Shown: in pieces, positions 26,159-35,019 of the stretch | Layout: every line of letters begins with the position of its first letter | Position numbering within the stretch: position 1 is the first letter of the stretch | Assembly (NCBI RefSeq): GCF_008017805.1 | Contig: NZ_VRTT01000002.1 | Location: 124,001-188,000 of the forward strand | DNA length: 64,000 bases | Direction: 5' to 3' | Source: Paenibacillus sp. N3.4 | Lineage (GTDB): Bacteria > Bacillota > Bacilli > Paenibacillales > NBRC-103111 | Translations under genes and position numbers: made by a program | The notes under the pieces: generated by a model | Told to the model about the DNA's origin: nothing | Database searches by the model: none | The model's input: the letters and a program-made list of their open reading frames with translations, nothing else

Positions 26159-26911
26159 ATGAGTTTGCAAATTCAAATGTTGGGAACCGGCAGTGCATTT
26201 GCCAAGTCATATTATAATACAAGCGCTCTTATTCACTGCCAAGGACGAAAAGTACTCATCGACTGTGGTTCAACCACGCCAAAATCGCTGCATGAAATCG
26301 GCTTAACGCCTGATCAGATCGATGGCATCGTCATCTCACATATCCATGCGGATCATGTTGGCGGACTGGAGGAAATCGCTTTTCGATTATTGTATCTGCA
26401 CAATCGCAAGAAAATAAAGCTTTTCATAACCGAAGCGCTTGCCGGAACCTTATGGGAGAACACGCTCAAAGGCGGCCTTTATAACCCAATTGAAGGTTTC
26501 CACAGCCTTGGTGATTATTTCGAAGTTCATCTGATCGAGGAACATCTCCCCGTCCTTATTTTACCTGGACTCACTTTTGAATACATACCCACTCTCCATA
26601 TTCCCAATAAGCTTAATTATTCATTTTTTATAAATAAACGAATATTTTATAGTGCTGATCTCAAATTCAATGAGCAGTTGCTGCTTGAAGAAGTCTTTCA
26701 GAAAAGAAATTGTCACACCATCCTGCACGATTGCCAACTCGGAGGCAAAGGCTACATACATGCTACACTGGCTGAGCTGCTCACCCTTCCCACTCCTTTG
26801 CAGGAGCGCATTTACCTCATGCATTATGATGATACGATGAGTAACTATATCGGACAAACCGGGAGTATGACCTTCTTGCACCAGCATGAAATCATTGATC
26901 TTCCTGAATAA
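26159..26911 (+). CDS. Metallo-beta-lactamase-fold hydrolase
   Basis: 250 aa. L-G-T-G-S-A-F opening, the dinuclear zinc motif H-I-H-A-D-H-V-G-G (about 60-68), a further Asp in Y-S-A-D and His in L-H-D-C and L-M-H-Y. The order resembles RNase Z-like and lactonase-like members. No signal peptide. ATG 26159 follows GGGGG. Single gene; substrate unknown. Confidence 0.85.
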   Translation: MSLQIQMLGTGSAFAKSYYNTSALIHCQGRKVLIDCGSTTPKSLHEIGLTPDQIDGIVISHIHADHVGGLEEIAFRLLYLHNRKKIKLFITEALAGTLWENTLKGGLYNPIEGFHSLGDYFEVHLIEEHLPVLILPGLTFEYIPTLHIPNKLNYSFFINKRIFYSADLKFNEQLLLEEVFQKRNCHTILHDCQLGGKGYIHATLAELLTLPTPLQERIYLMHYDDTMSNYIGQTGSMTFLHQHEIIDLPE

Positions 26912-27091
26912 TTTCTAATTTCTATTATATAACGCTGTTAAAGACCTGCGGATCATGTCCGAAAGGTTTTTTTTTCGGGGAATTTCGTGGTTTATCCCCT
27001 ATTTTTTCATGGATAAGAAGGAATTGCTTATGTCACAGAGAACATATCACAAGTGTGTAAAATACTGTCACTCTTACACTCAGGAGATGAT

Positions 27092-28713
27092 ATGGTGGTT
27101 ATCAATTCGATTCTTTATGCCTATACATTCTTTTTTTGCCTATATGCGAGTATTTCCAACCCAGCAAGTAACCTTCCATTGCTTATTCTAAGCTCTATAT
27201 TGTATATGGTCAGTTTACAAATTCAGAGGCGTCATGTTGTTATGCTTTGGCTACGTCTACTATTGATAGGATCTTTACAATATTTTGGTCACATGAGTCT
27301 TTGTTTGCCCCTCTACATCTTAACGCTCGCAAGGGATATTCATGTGGAAAAACAATGGAAAACACTATGGATGTTGGCTGCTTCCTATGCCCTCACTTAC
27401 ATGATGATTTCATATCCTATTATAGCAACAACGAACAATCGTTTGTTTTGGGATTATGCCATTAGCTGCATGCTTGATTTTACGGTAATTGCAGTTGTGA
27501 CAACGACAACTCGGTTAACGATGAGACAATCGGAGATGCTCCGTAAAGAAAAAGAATTGTTGTCCCAAAAAGATTTGCTAACTGGCTTGTATAACTATGA
27601 GGAGTCACACCGTAGATTGGAACAATTGATCCAGCAGGATCAGCATCTGATCGTCATCCTTATTGACTGTACGGATTTGAAATCCATGAACACGACCCGC
27701 GGCTTCCAGGCCGGTAATTTCATTTTAAAGCAAATGGCGGACCTCCTTCAAATTTTATTTAAAGAAGCGTTCTTTATCTCGAGATACGGTGGCGATGAAT
27801 TCGCCGTTGTTATCCCCTTATACCCAAATAATCAAACAACTGCCTCCTACAAGCAAAAGCTTGATTCTGAGCTTCCCAAACTGACGGGGATTCAGATTAC
27901 CTATGGTATCGCGTGCTATCCCTTTGATGGTCAAACCAAAGACGATCTTATTTTGTTAGTCGAGCATAATTTATTCATGAAGAAACGGGATTCATGGCTG
28001 AAACGTGAAGAACATATGCATAGATCAGAAAAGCTTAGGGTTGTTGGGGAGCTTGCATCCGGGATGGCTCATGAGATCAGAAACCCATTGACAACAGTAA
28101 GAGGCTTTCTACAAATCTCCAAAGAAAACGGTTACAACATTGAGAATTGGTATTCGATGATTATGGATGAAATCGACCGCATGAGTCACCTGACCGGTGA
28201 ATTCCTGCAATTTTCCAAGCCTCACAGCAATCACTTCGCGTATATTCTCTTCATGAATGCGTCTTGAAAGTGATTTCATTAATGGAATCGGAAGCGACGC
28301 GTTTCGGACATGAAATTCACTATCAAGAATCCTTAGATGCAATCTTTGTACTTATGGATCAAGACAAAATGATACAGTTGCTGTTGAATTTAGTTAAAAA
28401 TGCATGCGAGGCTATGGAAGAGAATGGACTTGTTCAAATTAAACTAAGCCGCGATCTTAAGAACGCGACTTTCGTAATTGCGGATAATGGACCAGGCATC
28501 CCCGAAGACCAGCTCGAGAAAATTTTTCATCCCTTCTATACAACAAAGGAATCCGGGACGGGACTTGGCTTATCCATTTGCTATAAAATTGTTCAAGATC
28601 ACCAAGGAACCTTTGAAGTAGAAAGCGAGCTAAATTTGGGAACACGATTTATTATCACAATGCCTTTAGCCATGGGAAATACAGTTATGCTGGACAAAGC
28701 CGCTCAAGGGTGA
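27092..28713 (+). pseudogene. GGDEF-containing sensor histidine kinase, frameshifted
   Basis: ATG 27092 follows AGGAGATGAT. Residues 1-140 hold five or six helices; then a GGDEF domain (about 160-300) with intact R-Y-G-G-D-E-F (231-237) but no RxxD inhibitory site. A HisKA domain follows (M-A-H-E-I-R-N-P, His327). The frame breaks near 28232 and resumes with the HATPase domain (N-A-C-E-A-M; D-N-G-P-G-I; G-T-G-L-G-L). Restoring one C gives a 540-residue protein. No regulator gene adjoins it, so it may be an orphan kinase feeding a phosphorelay such as sporulation. A GGDEF domain embedded in a kinase is uncommon. Confidence 0.8.
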
Positions 28714-29147
28714 AGCCGTTTTTGCATACGGACATGAAGGATACCCGCATCATAAAAGGGCTCATCGGAAATAACTTGATATCCCAATTGAAGGTAGAAA
28801 CCCTCAGCTTGACATTGTGCATCTAAAATAGCAGAGGAGCAGTTTAACTCACGAGCTTGCTGCTCGATCGCCATCATCACTTGCTTCCCTAGAGATTTGC
28901 CTCTATATCCACTCAGGACGGCAACACGCTGAACCTTGGCTACGCCTTCTTGATATTCATACCAACGTGCCGTAGCGGCAGGCTGCCCTTCATATGTTAT
29001 AAGAATGTGATGACAAGCATCCGGTGACTCATCCTTTTCATCCATCTCCAAATGTTCAGGAACCTGTTGCTCCTCCACGAACACCTTTAAACGAACTTGA
29101 AAACAAGCTTGCAGTTGCTCTAATGAGGTTACACGAATAATTTCCAT
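28704..29147 (-). CDS. GNAT family acetyltransferase (YjcF/ElaA-like)
   Basis: 147 aa. V-R-x-x-V-F-V-E-E-Q-x-V-P near the start, then A-R-W-Y and V-Q-R-V-A-V and the CoA loop Y-R-G-K-S-L-G-K-Q-V, followed by L-D-A-Q-x-Q-A-E-G-F-Y, the arrangement of YjcF-type GNAT proteins. ATG 29147. The 3' end overlaps the convergent kinase gene by 10 bases. Confidence 0.88.
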   Translation of the reverse strand: MEIIRVTSLEQLQACFQVRLKVFVEEQQVPEHLEMDEKDESPDACHHILITYEGQPAATARWYEYQEGVAKVQRVAVLSGYRGKSLGKQVMMAIEQQARELNCSSAILDAQCQAEGFYLQLGYQVISDEPFYDAGILHVRMQKRLHP

Positions 29148-29220
29148 ATCGACTTCTTCCTTTCTAAGAACGTTTCTTGATCTTATCCCATTCGCAGAAA
29201 GTTGTCCATATGCGTCATTC

Positions 29221-29685
29221 TTACCTTCTTTGTTTTTCTATCAAAAAACTGATGGCCCCTACAGCAACGCCTAATATCGCACCTCCCAAAACTTCCGTTG
29301 GCAGGTGCCCCAATCGTTCCTTTAAAGCTTTCCGTCTACGCGCGTGGTATAAACCAGGCTGCTGCTTAGCCAAACGTTCGACTTGCTCATCCAAGTCATT
29401 CACTTCTACGGCAATCTCTCCTGCTGCTCGACGGATCCCCATCGCATCGTACATGACGACAGCTCCGAAAACCGTACTTATCGCGAAATCCATCGCTGAG
29501 ATCCCTCTTTTAAAAGCAATGTAAGTCGCAAGCGCAGATACACCAGCGGAATGTGAACTTGGCATCCCCCCGGTTTGCAGCACCTGTGTCCAATCCCAGT
29601 CCCCAGTCTGTATATAAGTAATAGGGATCTTTACCGCTTGGGCTGTCCCAATTCCAATTAGTGCTGTATTCAATGCTTGGTTCAA
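29221..29685 (-). CDS. Divergent PAP2 family protein (DUF212, YuiD-like)
   Basis: 154 aa from TTG 29685 behind GAGGTGATT; the frame opens at 29748 but homologues start near L-N-Q-A-L. Helical membrane protein with T-G-G-M-P-S-S-H-S-A (about 40-49), the phosphatase-like P-S-S-H-S motif, V-M-Y-D-A-M-G-I-R-R-A-A-G, and L-P-T-E-V-L-G-G near the end, typical of DUF212. Role uncertain; may be a membrane lipid phosphatase relative. Confidence 0.9.
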   Translation of the reverse strand: MNQALNTALIGIGTAQAVKIPITYIQTGDWDWTQVLQTGGMPSSHSAGVSALATYIAFKRGISAMDFAISTVFGAVVMYDAMGIRRAAGEIAVEVNDLDEQVERLAKQQPGLYHARRRKALKERLGHLPTEVLGGAILGVAVGAISFLIEKQRR

Positions 29686-29802
29686 TTCAATCACCTCTGT
29701 ACTAGCATCTATCGCAGGTTTAGATTCTATGCGCTTTTTTTGATACAATAGAGGTGTCTGTTTCTAAACCTGCCTGATGAAAGAACGAAGGAGTGTGTAC
29801 GA

Positions 29803-30234
29803 ATGAATATCGCTTTTTTCCTATTACCTAAATCCGAAGTCATTACTACGACCTTGCACGCTACACTGCGTCAAACGTTAGAAAGAATGGAATACCATCG
29901 ATATACCGCTGTCCCTATCCTTTCCGATGACGGGCACTTTGTGGGAACTGTTACTGAGGGAGACTTACTTTGGTTTCTTAAAAACACCGAAGGTGTTGGC
30001 TTTGAAAATGCGCATCGTCATGTTCTTTCTGAAGTTCCGCTGCGAGTTCGCAACAAACCCGTCCATATTCATGCGGATATGGAGGATCTAATCGATTTGG
30101 CCAAAGTCCAGAATTTCGTGCCAATCGTGGATGATTCAGATAAATTTATCGGCATTGTACGCAGAAGTGAAATTATCGAATATTGTGCTAAGCATATGAA
30201 TTTTAGATCCTCTTCCGCTGTAATAGAGATGTAA
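29803..30234 (+). CDS. CBS-domain pair protein
   Basis: 143 aa. Two CBS motifs: Y-T-A-V-P-I-L-S-D-D-G-x-F-V-G-T-V-T-E-G-D-L (about 36-57) and F-V-P-I-V-D-D-S-D-K-F-I-G-I-V-R-R-S-E-I-I (about 104-125). Stand-alone CBS pairs bind adenine nucleotides, including c-di-AMP in some Bacillales; the ligand cannot be told here. Its 3' end overlaps the convergent glycosyltransferase gene by 32 bases. Confidence 0.85.
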   Translation: MNIAFFLLPKSEVITTTLHATLRQTLERMEYHRYTAVPILSDDGHFVGTVTEGDLLWFLKNTEGVGFENAHRHVLSEVPLRVRNKPVHIHADMEDLIDLAKVQNFVPIVDDSDKFIGIVRRSEIIEYCAKHMNFRSSSAVIEM

Positions 30235-31414
30235 TCCAGGCATGGCGCACCATAAGGATAACTTGTGTAAGTAAATAGGCACTGCTTAACATAAGAAACG
30301 GGAGCATACTATACAAGTACCGATTTACCGGTATGAATATCATATGGACACTTAAAAACATGATAAAGCCCATCGTCAGATAAAGGATGCCTTTGTGGCG
30401 AAAGCTAAAAGTGAGCATCGTGAAGCAGCCGATGGCAATTAAAAAGTTATGCAAGTGATTCAACCAATTGGCATACCACGCTGGAACGGAAAACGGATAA
30501 GGTCCCACCCACATCGTATTGAAAAATACGAGCAACTTTCCAATCGTCATCCATTTGATCCATAGCAAAGGATCGTTGATCAATCCTTGTTTGATTCGTT
30601 GTAATCCTTCTGCGAACTGATGCTCTTTATCAATGTGATTCCAATCAATTGTTCCTTGGAAGTAAGGATCCGTTCCACCCAGGAACGGATTGCCTGCTTC
30701 TCCGCTGGCTATGAAAATGAAGGAATGAAAAGTGAGCCAATTACGAACCCACCACGGCATCATCACAAGAGCAAAAGAAGAAAATGCCACTAAAGCTGGT
30801 TTAACATCCAGCTTTTTATTATTTATCCATAGAAATGCATACGGGAGTACAGCCATCGGAAGTGAATTCGGTCGAATGAGCACACAGATCCCCAGCAGCA
30901 ATCCCATCCAGAGATGGTCTCGCCATCTGTTTTCCTGTATGATACGTAATTGGATGTAAAGTAAGGCCGTGAAAGCCGTAAGGAATGGAACCTCCGTTAA
31001 AATGAGGGAAGATGACCATACGTAGGAAGGATACACCGCGGCAAATCCTGCAGCAAAAAGCCCCGTTATCGGATGAAGTATTCGCTTGCCCAATAGAAAA
31101 AGAAAAACAATAGCCCCCAATGAAAGAAAACAATTCAACACACGGACAACCATCAAAGACCATTCTAAGTGCTCATGTCCGATTACGGAAAATACAGCTG
31201 CTAAGAGCAATGGAAATCCAGGTGTGACCAACGTATTAGGAATCGTATCCCGATAAGCGAATATGCCCTTTTCCAACAATTGAACCGCTGTTTTCGTGTA
31301 CTCCAGTTGATCCCATTCCAACGGTGGATACTCCGCTTCAAGCACATAATGAAGACGCAAATATAACGCGGCAGCCAATATGAGCAGTAAGGCAAACCCG
31401 TACTCTTTCTTCAC
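30203..31414 (-). CDS. GT39/ArnT-like membrane glycosyltransferase
   Basis: 403 aa, multi-helix GT-C enzyme from GTG 31414. The first extracytoplasmic loop has the acidic pair region P-P-L-E-W-D-Q-L-E-Y and, later, L-T-E-V-P-F in the next loop, typical of polyprenyl-phosphate-sugar-dependent transferases. Last gene of a four-gene operon with GT2, DUF2304 and a small transporter, which fits a lipid-linked sugar made inside, flipped and transferred outside to lipid, teichoic acid or protein. Acceptor unknown. Confidence 0.85.
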   Translation of the reverse strand: MKKEYGFALLLILAAALYLRLHYVLEAEYPPLEWDQLEYTKTAVQLLEKGIFAYRDTIPNTLVTPGFPLLLAAVFSVIGHEHLEWSLMVVRVLNCFLSLGAIVFLFLLGKRILHPITGLFAAGFAAVYPSYVWSSSLILTEVPFLTAFTALLYIQLRIIQENRWRDHLWMGLLLGICVLIRPNSLPMAVLPYAFLWINNKKLDVKPALVAFSSFALVMMPWWVRNWLTFHSFIFIASGEAGNPFLGGTDPYFQGTIDWNHIDKEHQFAEGLQRIKQGLINDPLLWIKWMTIGKLLVFFNTMWVGPYPFSVPAWYANWLNHLHNFLIAIGCFTMLTFSFRHKGILYLTMGFIMFLSVHMIFIPVNRYLYSMLPFLMLSSAYLLTQVILMVRHAWITSLLQRKRI

Positions 31415-31447
31415 AACCCTCTTCCCCTTCCACGATGGTTATTCTAT

Positions 31448-31792
31448 TCACCTAGCTAACAGAAATGCGCCTCCAACCAGCATGAGCAAGCCCATGACCT
31501 GATGAACCGTAAACGCTTCCTTAAATAATAACCATCCAAACAAAGCGCCGAAGACGTAGGCTATCGACTGCAAAGGATATATACGGCTCAGATCATACCG
31601 GCTTAATGCATAGAACCATATTACCGTAGCCACTCCATATAGCACGCAACCCAGAAGAATATAAGGCTGCATCAAAATGGCACTTAGGTTATGGATGCCG
31701 GTTAATGGCGTTCGACTAAGCGCTACTTTCCAGACAATTTGCCCAGCAACCAATAAACATACATTTAGCAAGACGATAACAAATGGAGCCAT
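31448..31792 (-). CDS. EamA/SMR-like small membrane transporter
   Basis: 114 aa, four helices. I-V-W-K near helix 1, Y-D-L-S-R-I-Y-P-L-Q-S-I-A-Y-V-F-G (about 68-84) and L-F-K-E-A-F at the start of the last helix match the half-size EamA proteins that move lipid-linked sugars (ArnE/ArnF type). Five bases downstream of the DUF2304 gene. Likely the flippase of the glycosylation operon; inferred from context. Confidence 0.82.
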   Translation of the reverse strand: MAPFVIVLLNVCLLVAGQIVWKVALSRTPLTGIHNLSAILMQPYILLGCVLYGVATVIWFYALSRYDLSRIYPLQSIAYVFGALFGWLLFKEAFTVHQVMGLLMLVGGAFLLAR

Positions 31793-31797
31793 CCTTT

Positions 31798-32145
31798 TTA
31801 TTCCGCCCCCTTCCTTTGCAACTGTTCCTGCAGCAGACCTACTTCTTGGATAAGACGTGTTAATTTACGATGCAGCTTCGAAATAACCAGTGTTAAATGC
31901 ATGATGAAAACAAGAGAAAACAATAGTCCTCCCAGAAAAAGAAATGACGGTGCGTAGTAAATATGCATACGATGTGAAATCACATCAAGTAAGCTGGGAA
32001 ACAGACTGAATACAGCCATCAAACTCCCTAGAATTAACCAAAGAATTCCGTACTGCTCCTGAAGCTTCTGCCTGCGAATTAGCTCTACACAAATAAAAAT
32101 AAAGATCAGACAAAACACAATGCCCAACACATACACATTCATCAT
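31798..32145 (-). CDS. DUF2304 family membrane protein
   Basis: 115 aa from ATG 32145, two bases after the GT2 stop. Three helices, with W-L-I-L-G-S-L in the second and a cytoplasmic coiled coil (S-K-L-H-R-K-L-T-R-L-I-Q-E) at the end. DUF2304 proteins accompany polyprenyl-phosphate glycosyltransferases; their role is unproved but may be to hold the GT2 enzyme at the membrane. Confidence 0.85.
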   Translation of the reverse strand: MMNVYVLGIVFCLIFIFICVELIRRQKLQEQYGILWLILGSLMAVFSLFPSLLDVISHRMHIYYAPSFLFLGGLLFSLVFIMHLTLVISKLHRKLTRLIQEVGLLQEQLQRKGAE

Positions 32146-32147
32146 TA

Positions 32148-32846
32148 TCAACTCACATTACGTATTCTGGTTATACAAACGGCTAAAGAAACTTTCATCA
32201 TATAATACAACGATTTCAAAGGTGTAATCGATGAGCGTCCCGTCTTTCTGGCATGCATCCTAACAGATACTTCCTGGACGATGAATTTCTTTCTCTCCAG
32301 CAAAACGATCGCTTCGACTTCCGGATAATCTTCGGGATAGTCATGAGCAAATAAGTCAATGAGTCGACGGTTAACCGCACGGAAGCCCGAAGTCGGATCC
32401 GTGAACGTCTTCCCTGTCATCCATTGAATCATCCATGTAAAAAATAAGATCCCCAATCTTCGATTCCACGCAGAACGATAGGCTGTTTTATGTAAAAATC
32501 TAGAACCGATACAGCAATCTACAGTGCCACTTAGAATGGGTTCCATAATTTGCGTTAATTCTTTCGGATCGTGCTGTCCGTCGGCATCAATCTGGACCGC
32601 CAGATCATATTCGTGACGGTATGCATACAAATATCCCGTTTGCATGGCCCCCCCGATGCCTAGATTAACCGGCAAGTCAATCACAATGGCCAGACCTGTC
32701 TTTTGAGCCATCCAAGAGGTCTGGTCTGTAGAACCATCATTGATGATAATAATATCCATATCCGGTTGTTCTTGTTTAATAGCGGCAACAACGTGTTCTA
32801 TGCTCTTCTCTTCGTTGTAAGCAGGAATAATAGCTAATGTTCTCAT
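32148..32846 (-). CDS. Glycosyltransferase family 2, polyprenyl-phosphate-sugar synthase type
   Basis: 232 aa from ATG 32846 (GAGGAG seven bases upstream). I-I-P-A-Y-N-E-E-K-S-I (about 5-15), I-I-N-D-G-S-T-D-Q-T, the D-A-D-G-Q-H catalytic motif (about 89-94) and T-S-G-F-R-A-V-N-R-R match DPM1-like enzymes. No membrane anchor of its own; probably recruited by the DUF2304 protein next to it. First gene of the operon. Confidence 0.9.
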   Translation of the reverse strand: MRTLAIIPAYNEEKSIEHVVAAIKQEQPDMDIIIINDGSTDQTSWMAQKTGLAIVIDLPVNLGIGGAMQTGYLYAYRHEYDLAVQIDADGQHDPKELTQIMEPILSGTVDCCIGSRFLHKTAYRSAWNRRLGILFFTWMIQWMTGKTFTDPTSGFRAVNRRLIDLFAHDYPEDYPEVEAIVLLERKKFIVQEVSVRMHARKTGRSSITPLKSLYYMMKVSLAVCITRIRNVS

Positions 32847-33042
32847 GAAGTGTCTCCTCATTGGTAGGTTTTGGAGTCCTTTGTTCCAATCATTCCCTTT
32901 TCGACCTTGAAATAAACTAACGATACTTTGTCGTCATATGGATACATCAACTGCTAGAGAGACACACTAATAGGAAAAGGTTGCTTTTAGAGGAAGAATA
33001 TCCCTTGATCTCATTAACGACCCTCCGATGACCTAGAGCATA

Positions 33043-33286
33043 GATTTATGCAAACCAAAAATTTACAGATGTCGACGCATTATTTAAAATAACATCCGGT
33101 TATATAGCTATTTTTTCCAATGATAACATCCTTCTTTTTCAGGCGGCAGAAGTTAAAGCCACTACCTTATCCGATGCCAAAGTGGAAGCAACCATTCAGG
33201 GCCCTCAAACGGCTTTTAGTGAGCATATTGAAACCAACATTAACTTAATCAGGTTCCGCTATCGAAATAGTTCTCTACGTGTGTAA
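33043..33286 (+). pseudogene. GerA-type germinant receptor subunit A, fragment
   Basis: A frame ending at TAA 33284-33286 encodes S-G-Y-I-A-I-F, then V-E-A-T-I-Q-G-P-Q-x-A-F-S-E-H-I-x-T-N-I-N-L-I, matching the conserved x-G-P-x-x-x-F-x-E-x-x-x-T-N-x-x-L-I-R segment of GerAA-family spore germination proteins. A stop lies just upstream and the membrane half is missing. About 75 of the usual 480-500 codons remain. Confidence 0.65.
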
Positions 33287-33309
33287 ACTCGTGTGATAGG
33301 ACGTTTATA

Positions 33310-33820
33310 ACCAAGTTTCTAGATCAAGTTCTCCCTGAAATCATGAAGAACCGCATTCCAAACTGGCTGCGGATTATCATTATGCTGCTATTCATTTCTC
33401 TGTGGTTCCTTGCCGGCGGCATTACACTTATTGCTTACAGCGAAATAACCAAAAAATATATTAATCCGGATGTATCCTCCTTTTACATTATTTTGGCATT
33501 CGTTCTCGTTGTTGCACTTATTTCAAGAACTCGCTCAGAAAGCGTTCTGTACAGCATGGAAATTCTTCTCATTCTTAATGCGCCAATTATTGCATGGGTG
33601 TTTTACAAAGCTGCAACGAATCCATCCATGAACTATGATGCCTGTATGGAAATTGTGACGCGAAAAAAAACGTATTCCCTATCTCTGGACGATTCCTATT
33701 ATTGGAGCGGGTGTATTGCTGACTAGCTTTCTTATTCCTATAGGGTTCCATGGGACGATTGGCGTGGAGTCCGGTTATATTATTTCTGAATATATGTTCG
33801 ATTTTATCGAAAAAAAATAG
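33310..33820 (+). pseudogene. GerA-type receptor subunit B (permease-like), fragment
   Basis: From about 33310 the frame runs to TAG 33726 with three or four helices (W-L-A-G-G-I-T-L-I-A-Y-S-E-I; I-N-P-D-V-S-S-F-Y-I-I-L-A-F; L-L-I-L-N-A-P-I-I-A-W), the pattern of GerAB-type amino acid/polyamine permeases. Further helical sequence continues in another frame to TAG 33820. Both ends of the gene are gone. Confidence 0.65.
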
Positions 33821-33822
33821 AA

Positions 33823-34024
33823 TGGGGTTAGATCCCATTCTTCCGATCATCGAAGCCAGAAAAAAAATCTCGATCCATTTGGCTTCGGATTAGATTATAG
33901 AGCTCATCATTTTGGCGCTGTGGAAGAAGAATGGGAAATGTGGCAATCCCTTTATCCCGGGCTTGAGTTTCATGTCCATGTCCATATTCAACTCAAACTT
34001 GAGGGAACAGGGGCCATTAAATGA
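33823..34024 (+). pseudogene. GerA-type receptor subunit C, C-terminal fragment
   Basis: The frame ending at TGA 34022-34024 encodes D-P-F-G-F-G, then E-E-E-W-E-M-W-Q, Y-P-G-L-E-F-H-V-H-V-x-I-x-L-K-L-E-G-T-G, matching the end of GerAC lipoproteins (D-x-F-G-F-G, W-x-x-x-W-x-x-x-F-P, alternating strands, x-G). The signal peptide and first two domains are absent. Order A-B-C is preserved from 33043 on. Confidence 0.6.
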
Positions 34025-34033
34025 AGATGATGT

Positions 34034-34213
34034 TTAGATTGACAGCGGAGATGAAGATTCGGACATAAGTTCCGTGAGTGTTTCAATTGAAGCCTCGAGA
34101 AGACATGCACGATCAACTGCTGCTTGTTTCGCTTGTTCGGTTTGCCATCTTTGCAACTGAATAGGCTGAATTCCAAGTTGATTCATCACATGATTAATAT
34201 CAATTTCTCTCAT
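34034..34213 (-). CDS. 59-residue hypothetical protein
   Basis: ATG 34213 to TAA 34034, with GAGGTG eight bases upstream. Mostly helical, Gln/Ala-rich (W-Q-T-E-Q-A-K-Q-A-A) with an acidic Ser-rich tail. No signal or membrane segment. Not recognised. Short basic-acidic helical proteins like this are frequent around spore genes of Paenibacillus, but that is only context. Confidence 0.5.
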   Translation of the reverse strand: MREIDINHVMNQLGIQPIQLQRWQTEQAKQAAVDRACLLEASIETLTELMSESSSPLSI

Positions 34214-34370
34214 GACCCCTACACCTCATCCATAGTTTAACTCTATTACTTTTCTACTCTATACTTTATCGGTCATTCTATGTTCTGTAAATAAGTGCAT
34301 ATTGTCGAATAGCCTAAAAAATCAATAAATGAATTATAAAGAATTCTTTATTGAAAACGTCTAATTTCAA

Positions 34371-34415
34371 CAAAAAAGACAAAAGCGCATGGTTGAGATG
34401 CTCTTTTGTCTTTCG
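34371..34415 (-). terminator. Rho-independent terminator (works both ways)
   Basis: GACAAAAG.GCAT (34378-34390) pairs with ATGC.CTTTTGTC (34398-34410) around a short loop; the minus strand continues TTTTTTG. Ends the Gln-rich protein gene. Confidence 0.8.
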
Positions 34416-34433
34416 TACGACCTTTTCTTCCTT

Positions 34434-34997
34434 TTATTGCAACTGCCCATTCGACGACGCTTTGGACGAGACAAATTCACTGGCCCAGTCCACCATGCCG
34501 TTCATTAAGGTCAGAATAAGATTAACGGCGTCTTTTTCCGTTAAGGTACCTTCCGATTGGCTGCTGACATATTGAGATGTTTTCTGCTCTAACTTTTCTA
34601 CAAGATCTTTAATTTTCAATAATTCATTGGCTAAATCGGTTACTTGCTGTCCGCTTCCTGAGCTCTGTTCTGCACTCTGACATTGTCCTTGTCCTTGTGA
34701 TTGCCCTTGTGATTGGCCTTGTGATTGTCCTTGACCTTTGCTTTGAGATTGTTGACTTGATCCTTGAGCTTGATTCTGACCTTGTGGCTGCGAGTCGGCA
34801 TTTGCAGCTTGCTGTCCGCCGCTGTTCTGACCTCCAGCTCCACCTTGATCTTGGTTTTGTCCGGTGCCTTGATTGCTTTGAGAGTTGCTGCCGCCATTAA
34901 TGAGCATCTTCTTTACTTGTTCAAGTTCAATGAGCACCATATCGTTTTGTTTCGTAAGTTCATCCATTTGTAATTTGAGATCTTGTGTTTTAATCAT
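34434..34997 (-). CDS. Gln/Ser/Gly-rich repeat protein with helical ends
   Basis: 187 aa. Residues 1-33 form an amphipathic coiled-coil helix (L-K-L-Q-M-D-E-L-T-K-Q-N). Residues about 36-118 are low-complexity N/Q/S/G sequence with five tandem four-residue G-Q-S-Q/G-Q-G-Q units near 84-107. A second helical region (about 119-185) contains L-V-E-K-L-E-Q-K-T and W-A-S-E-F. No signal peptide. The middle is likely disordered and could drive self-association. Function unknown; a spore-coat or filament role would be a guess. Confidence 0.65.
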   Translation of the reverse strand: MIKTQDLKLQMDELTKQNDMVLIELEQVKKMLINGGSNSQSNQGTGQNQDQGGAGGQNSGGQQAANADSQPQGQNQAQGSSQQSQSKGQGQSQGQSQGQSQGQGQCQSAEQSSGSGQQVTDLANELLKIKDLVEKLEQKTSQYVSSQSEGTLTEKDAVNLILTLMNGMVDWASEFVSSKASSNGQLQ

Positions 34998-35019
34998 GCT
35001 GTTAATTCCGCCCCTTCAA

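Noticed and set aside
34660..34880. CRISPR-like repeats
   Set aside because: The short repeats are in-frame codon repeats of a Gln/Gly/Ser protein, with no spacers and no cas genes.
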